Assembly (NCBI GenBank): GCA_022702545.1
Contig: JAHRBC010000004.1
Span: forward strand, 2,108,001-2,172,000
Length of the DNA: 64,000 bases
Source of the DNA: Phycomyces nitens
Taxonomy: Eukaryota; Mucoromycota; Mucoromycetes; Mucorales; Phycomycetaceae
Direction of reading: 5' to 3'
This document shows positions 58,465-64,000 of this stretch, piece by piece (position 1 is the first letter of the stretch; each line of letters opens with the position of its first letter). The notes under the pieces are model-generated. The model was not told where the DNA came from. It saw only the letters and a list, made by a program, of their open reading frames with translations, and ran no database searches. The position numbers were made by a program, and so were the translations under genes.

Positions 58465-58790
58465 AACTGGGTCTATCGCTGACAAGAATCACTTAAAAAT
58501 ACCAAAGCTATTAATTACTAGAATAAGAGAGAAAAAAAGGAAATCTTGTTTTAAACTTGGCAAAAGATTGGTGCCAGACTTTGACTGACTTGGAACGTTC
58601 AATAATATTTCTTTTTTTTTTAAAAAAAAAAAAAAGAGTAAAATCTATATGTGAAAAGACTATTAGTAAAGGCGTGCACAAAAAGGACCTTTTATTAATA
58701 TGTAGCATTTGCAAAAGCCATTTTTGTCTAAAAAGCGCTTGTCCAGGCAGAGTGAGTTTTACCATGCAAATGGGAATTAGAATCACAAAT
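58465..58790 (+). pseudogene. Tc1/mariner transposase relic 2 (N-terminal part)
   Basis: Nucleotide-similar to 62836-63110 in the same orientation. Shared stretches include TCGCTGA followed by CAAAGCT or AAAAGCT, CAGACTTTG, TTGGAAC then TTCAATA, and CTATTAGTAAA followed by GTCTAAA. The encoded fragments (TISKGVHKKDLLLICSICKSHFC) match the helix-turn-helix/linker part of the more complete relic. A T10/A14 palindromic tract (58612-58635) is inserted in this copy only. Confidence 0.65.
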
Positions 58791-59536
58791 GAAAATAAAT
58801 AAATATGATGTCGAGTGATGAATCAAAACTTTACCTCCAAGAACAAATGTGTCCTCTCATCTCTATCATAAGCCTAGCGAAAAATACCACTCCGACTTCA
58901 TAACTGCAAAATTGAAAGAAATTGGAGAATAAATCATAATATACCAACAGATCATTTCAGGAAGAGGCTGTCCTATTTAATATGGTGAATAGTAAGAATT
59001 CACATTATCAAAAGATGTCGTCCTTTAATAAAAAATAATTTGGCTTCTGCAGCGATATATCTTTCCACATTAAAAATGAGTTGTTTATGAAGATTAAACA
59101 TGGAATATTATAGATACTTATATCCCTTCCAAGTATCAATATTCAAATAATATAGATAATTACATATAGCTTTAAGTCTTTACATTTGTTTTTAACCATT
59201 TAAAATTAATTGTTTTGTTCCTGATCATATATTTCATATTATATCTTTGTAAGAATAAATATTTGTAAGAATAAAAACATAAAATTTGGAACATCAGTTT
59301 CCGTAAACATATTATATACGCTTTAATAAACAGAAACAGCCTAAGAGACTCAAAAAGTTCCAATATAAAAAAGCAACAATATTAAACGATGCAAGAAAAT
59401 CGCTATCTTACAAAAACATTGTAAACTAAAAATAATACAGTCATTAGAATAAACTAGCAATTCAAATTTTTAAAAAAAAAACTAAAATATAAATGCTGAT
59501 AAACAGTGTCCTGAAAACATAAAACTACGATATGAC
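58791..59536. other. AT-rich non-coding stretch before the tandem array
   Basis: No gene or repeat supported. Confidence 0.4.
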
Positions 59537-60108
59537 ACCGGTCATGGGCGACCAGCACAACCCGCTGAACAGCCATTTATCAGAGCAATTGGAGAACTGA
59601 TGAAGACTGTTCAGGACCGCAAGAATCATTGGAACCTTGGATGCCAGCCGGAAATATGGCTCCACCTAGCTTGACTTGCTTCCTTAGATCGAAACGGATG
59701 GCAACCATGGACACCGAATAGCTTAGTAGACGACACCAGATGGCTGCGATATTTGGTTGAGAGAGTATCAACCAAATTTATGACCCACCCTGACCCGCTG
59801 GGAATTGACCACCAGCACAACCCGCTGAACAGTCATTCATCAGGGCAATGGACGAACTGATGAAGACTGCTCAGGACCGCAAAAACCTTTGGAACCTTGG
59901 ATGCTAGGCGGAAATATGGCTCCGCCTAGCTTGACTTGCTTCCTCAGATCGAAACGGCTGGCAGCCATGGACACCGAATAGCTTAGTAGACGACACCAGA
60001 TGGCTGCGATATTTGGTTGAGAGAGTATCAACCAAATTGTATGACCCACCCTGACCCGCTGGGAATAGACCACCAGCACAACCCGCTGAACAGTCATTCA
60101 TCAGAGCA

Positions 60109-60381
60109 ATGGACGAACTGATGAAGGCTGCTCAGGACCGCGAGGACCTTTGGAACCTTGAATGCCAGGCGGAAATATGGCTCCGCCTAGCTCGACTTGC
60201 TTCCTCAAATCGTAACGGCTGGCAACCATGGGCACCGAATAACTTAGTAGACGACACCAGATGGCTGCGATATTTGGTTGAGAGAGTATCAACCAAATTT
60301 TTGACCCACCCTGACCCGCTGGGAATTGACCACCAGCACAACCCGCTGAACAATCATTCATCAGAGCAATGGACGAACTGA
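60109..60381 (+). CDS. Intact 90-aa ORF of array unit 3
   Basis: One of two complete copies of the ORF repeated in the array (the other is at 60890-61162). It starts MDELMKAAQDREDLWNLECQ and ends SSEQWTN with the stop 13 nt into the next unit. It is helical-looking with an RNGWQPW motif. It may be a coding relic carried by the repeat rather than a gene; there is no promoter evidence. Confidence 0.25.
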   Translation: MDELMKAAQDREDLWNLECQAEIWLRLARLASSNRNGWQPWAPNNLVDDTRWLRYLVERVSTKFLTHPDPLGIDHQHNPLNNHSSEQWTN

Positions 60382-60889
60382 TGAAGACTGTTCAGGACCG
60401 TGAAAACCTTTGGAACCTTGAATGCCAGGCGGAAATATGGCTCCGCCTAGCTCGAATCGCTTCCTCAGATCGTAACGGCTGGCAACCATGGGCACCGAAT
60501 AGCTTAGTAGACGACACCAGATGGCTACGATATTTGGTTAAGAGAGTATCAACCAAACTGTATGACCCACCCTGACCCGCTGGGAATTGACCACCAGCAC
60601 AACCCGCTGAACAGTCATTCATCAGAGCAATGGACGAACTGATGAAGACTGCTCAGGACCGCGAGGACCTTTGGAACCTTGTATGCCAGGCGGAAATATG
60701 TCTCCACCTAGCTTGCCTTGCTTCCTCAGACCGAAACGGCTAGCAACCATGGACACCGAATAGCTTAGTAGACGACACCAGATGGCTGCGATATTTGGTT
60801 GAGAGAGTATCAACCAAATTTATGACCCACCCTGACCCGCTGGGAATAGACCACCAGCACAACCCGTTGAACAATCATTCATCAGAGCA

Positions 60890-61162
60890 ATGGACGAACT
60901 GATGAAGACTGTTCAGGACCGCGACAACCTTTGGAGCTTTGAATACCAGGCGGAAATATATCTCCGCCTAGCTCGACTTGCTTCCTCAGATCTAAACGGC
61001 TTGCAACCATGGATACCGAATAGCTTAGTAGACGACGCCGATGGCTGCGATATTTGGTTGAGAGAGTATCAACCAAATTATATGACCCACCCTGACCCGC
61101 TGGGAATTGACCACCAGTACAACCCGCTGAACAGTCATTCATCAGAGCAATTGGCGAACTGA
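60890..61162 (+). CDS. Intact 90-aa ORF of array unit 6
   Basis: The second complete copy of the array ORF, differing from unit 3 at a number of residues (for example DNLWSFEYQAEIYLRL and NGLQPWIPNSLVDDADGCD) while remaining open. Same reservations as for unit 3. Confidence 0.25.
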   Translation: MDELMKTVQDRDNLWSFEYQAEIYLRLARLASSDLNGLQPWIPNSLVDDADGCDIWLREYQPNYMTHPDPLGIDHQYNPLNSHSSEQLAN

Positions 61163-61319
61163 TGAAGGCTGTTCAGGACCGCGAGGACCTTTGGAACCTT
61201 GGATGCCAGGCGGAAATATGTCTCCGCCTAGCTCGCCTTGCTTCCTCAGATCGAAACGGCTGGCAACCGTGGACACCGAATAGCTTAGTAGACGGCACCA
61301 GATGGCTGCGATATTTGTT

Positions 61320-62829
61320 TGAGTACATTCTTAGGAACCAACGCGTAAGACCTTGCACTAAAGTGTAGAAAAGTTCATTAAACGTTCAAAAAAAAATGAG
61401 TGTATAATATAACTTACGTGATTATACGTGTTGATTGCCTGAATATGGCTACAGAACACAAAGAGGTTGGGGATGCAATGATGGATGGCTATATATAGAT
61501 GGAATATACAAGCATAGTAAGGTGAGATAGGTGTATTGACACGGAAATTAAATAGGTCAAAAACATCATCAAAAACATCCATCCGTCACCAAAAATGCGC
61601 GAATATTCATTTTGATGGTATGGGTAACAGAAATATGAAAGGATGCAGAAGAAAAAACTTACCTTGAAATACCTGGGAAGAAGTGATGAGTAAATGAAAA
61701 GAGAAGGAAAGAAACAGAAACAAGAACAGGCGCGCTGGTGCCCTTTCTTTATAGATTTTCTCTAGGAATGTGAGATCATCATAATTTTTGGTGATGACGT
61801 GGCACGGTGTTAAAATATTTTTTGTTAAAAATAATGGGTTTATTGCAGAAATTTTTGCTTTTAAAAGGAAAGAAGTAAAGAAGTAAAGAAGTAAACAACA
61901 AGTTGAAGGTTGGTCTTTATCGGTGTAGCAATAGCTTTAAAGACAGTACATGATGTTGTAACGGCGATTGGTTTCTTCTTGGCTTTTAGGTAATCTAAGC
62001 AGGTCTGTGCACTTGTTCAAAAGGATTGAATTTTGTACAAGCAGGAACAAAAATTAGATGATCTGGTATTAAAAATATATCCCAGGTTCAGTATACTTGA
62101 TAATGTTCTTATTATTATTTTTATTGAGTCTTATATATCTATGCATTTTATTTGCCATAGGAACTTGTTGAGGCAGCACCAAGAAGAACTTTTATGAAAC
62201 TTATCGATGTAAGAGTCAATGGTGACACCAAATCGAAATGAATTCTTTTCTCTTTTTTCATTCATTGTTTTACAATTTTAGATGACCACTCAATATCTCT
62301 GGAAGTATTGCATTAAGGATAGACCTAGCGATTAATAAATATTGTGCTTTTTGTTTACGACGAAAATGCGATAGCATTACTCAAGAAAATAGTTTGGCAT
62401 TGGGAGGTTATTAGCAAAATAACTCGAATGTCCATCGGTCTGAAAAGTATACATACATGGTCAATCAAACTAATTATTCTGTCAATAATTATGAAAAACT
62501 AATTGAGACTAGAACGATCTATCAATGTGTACTTGGACAAGTAAGGCCATAGACTTATACGTGGTCTGGAGTAAGATATCTGTGATTCAATCTCGTTTCT
62601 TTGTACTCCTTTGAAATATGCTTTACTCAGTTTCTTGGATTCTGTTATTAATTTAACATGACTAAAGCACAAAATGCTCAGGTTTACAAGATTCTTTGAA
62701 AGCTTTCACATTTAAGAAATGGGGTCATAATTGCATTCGACATGAGCGGAGGAAATGTTTTAGATATTGGCAGGTACAGAAACACACTACCTTCAACAAC
62801 CTCTTGAATTCTCATGAAATGTCGGGAAA
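61320..62829. other. AT-rich flank of the array
   Basis: A 9-bp tandem repeat (AAGTAAAGA, about three copies) lies near 61870-61900. No supported gene. Confidence 0.4.
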
Positions 62830-63640
62830 TTAGATTTGTCGCTGAAAAGGAACATTTTAGAATACAAAAGCTGCTGACGCTCAGAGAGAAATAAAAAAGT
62901 GGATATTTTTTTCTTTTGGACAGTAAGATAAATAGGATCAGACTTTGTTTGAATTGGAACATTCAATAGACCAATACACAGAGATATATGTTTGTGCAAA
63001 AGCTATTAGTAAAACTTTTCGCAAAATGACCATTAATTCATGTGTAGCTCTTGAAAAATCTTTACTGTCTAAATAACGTATTTACAAGGGCTATGATTTT
63101 TACAATGATGTAGATAATTATGGAATGTGATATGGATTGGTGAGACCATTCTTGTTCTCTTTACAAATATTTGTAATCATATTTAGAGTGAGTCTAATGA
63201 AAAGTTTCATCCAGACTGCTTTACTCAAAAAGTAAAAGGAAATAAAGGTTTTATTATGGTCTTGAGATGTAAATGGTTAGGAGGGCTTAGGCTACTTGTT
63301 GTGTTGGATGGCAACATTAATATTGAAAAACAGGTACATGTTTTGATAGACTATCTTTTGTTATTCTGCAACAATATTTCTAATGTTTGTAATTGCGGAT
63401 ACTTGTATCAAGAATACAGCGAACCATCTCACAATGCAGCAACTTAAGAAATGTATAAAAGTAATCTGGCTTGAAAGTCTTGGACCTCTCACCCAATAAC
63501 CCATGCCTGAGCCATATAGAAACCATTTAGAGTATTTTCAATGATCTTTTTGAAATGAAGCCTCATAAGCTCACCAATCTGAACGGGTTGAAAGACGCTT
63601 TACAAGAAAAAATGGAAAATGGCGGTAATAGATATTTGTA
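62830..63640 (+). pseudogene. Tc1/mariner transposase relic 3 (most complete)
   Basis: Plus-strand fragments in changing frames follow the order of a Tc1-like transposase. FVAEKEHFRIQKLLTLREK is probably in the DNA-binding part. AKAISKTFRKMTINSCVALEKSLLSK gives the second helix-turn-helix and linker, and KFHPDCFTQKVKGNKGFIMV with LVVLDGNINIEKQVHVLID gives the region after the first catalytic Asp. YQEYSEPSHNAAT lies at the second catalytic region, and LKVLDLSPNNPCLSHIET at the third, where the expected Asp is replaced. KLTNLNGLKDALQEKMEN gives the C-terminus. Multiple stops and shifts show it is dead. Confidence 0.85.
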
Positions 63641-64000
63641 ATAAATTACCGTATTTACATGTATGATCGGTCGGCTGTCCTCAAGGAAAATAAATTCACC
63701 CGTTACTTGTAAAATATAATATCTATATATTTTTTACTGTAAGTTTAATACTTTAAAGAGTACACTCTACGAATTTCGAGAATCTTCGTGTGCTTTATAC
63801 ATTTTACTGAATGATTAAAGGTACAAGAGTTTTCATCTTTTGTTGGATATTAGTATCCTAAATTATTTGGTATTGGCCATGTATTGCTTTTTAGGCGAAA
63901 CCTTCGCGAGTACACCAGGTTCTATAAAATCGAAAAATCCAAAAGGTATGTAATCCTATATATATGGTAAGCAAAGCTGAGACATGGCTGGATAAAGAAA
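63641..64000. other. AT-rich end of the window
   Basis: No gene supported. Confidence 0.4.

Larger units (their letters stand above)
59537..61319. repeat. Tandem array of seven ~260-bp units
   Basis: The landmark GAACTGATGAAG (GGCT/GACTG variants after it) occurs at 59594, 59854, 60115, 60375, 60636, 60896 and 61156, a period of 260-261 bp. The array is distinctly GC-richer than its flanks. Each unit contains a plus-strand frame starting ATGGACGAACTG (MDELMK..QDR..LWNL..QAEI.LRLARLASS.RNGWQPW.PNSLVDD), open for 90 codons in units 3 (60109-60381) and 6 (60890-61162). Because 260 is not a multiple of 3, each frame ends 13 nt inside the next unit. Antisense frames of 85-86 codons are also open in several units. 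No family is recognised, and whether anything is translated is unknown. Unit 7 diverges after 61319. Confidence 0.93.

Noticed and set aside
59580..61142. Antisense ORFs (about 63-86 codons) in the tandem array as separate genes
   Set aside because: They arise in every unit opposite the plus-strand frame and give no motif; strand choice cannot be decided, so I list only the array and the two full plus-strand frames.

Overview
The window looks like AT-rich nuclear DNA of an early-diverging fungus, most likely Mucoromycota (a Mucorales-like genome). The reasons are short GT-AG introns of about 45-95 nt, conserved fungal proteins (ARF1, ADA2, BZZ1-type F-BAR, YPP1/TTC7, FRG1, mitochondrial uL24, HSPA12-type Hsp70), and a mixture of CACTA, LINE, Ty3/gypsy, DIRS and Tc1/mariner elements. 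All identifications come from reading motifs; no database search was run.

Region 1 (1-11.6 kb) is a cluster of CACTA (EnSpm, tnp2-type) DNA transposons. Two divergent elements share one layout: a multi-exon tnp2 transposase converging on a second four-exon gene. The two second genes are homologous, and their exon 2 is exactly 306 bp in both. Transposase 1 (1589-4675) is broken by frameshifts and a stop. Transposase 2 (7140-10235) has one in-frame TAA. Its first ~2 kb is duplicated in inverted orientation (4928-6897 against 6943-8911, 45-nt spacer), making a nearly perfect palindrome.

Region 2 (11.6-25.9 kb) holds a small spliced candidate gene and then a nested retrotransposon. A LINE (ORF1 502 codons, ORF2 1265 codons, ATGA overlap) has a 5.05-kb Ty3/gypsy element inserted in ORF1, with 151-bp LTRs and a CCCGT target duplication. 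A DIRS relic and LTR-like sequence follow.

Region 3 (25.9-56.2 kb) is the host-gene part: BZZ1-like (-), an unidentified coiled-coil gene (+), YPP1/TTC7 (-), ARF1 (-), ADA2 (+), FRG1 (-), mitochondrial uL24 (-), HSPA12-like (+) and a leucine-rich-repeat gene (-). Broken Tc1/mariner copies lie between them, including a 0.6-kb deletion derivative with terminal inverted repeats.

Region 4 (56.2-64 kb) is gene-poor. It carries a seven-unit tandem array of ~260 bp (59.5-61.3 kb) flanked by two Tc1/mariner relics. The most unusual items are the paired-gene CACTA elements with their palindromic duplication, and the 260-bp array in which each unit can encode an ORF overlapping the next by 13 nt.
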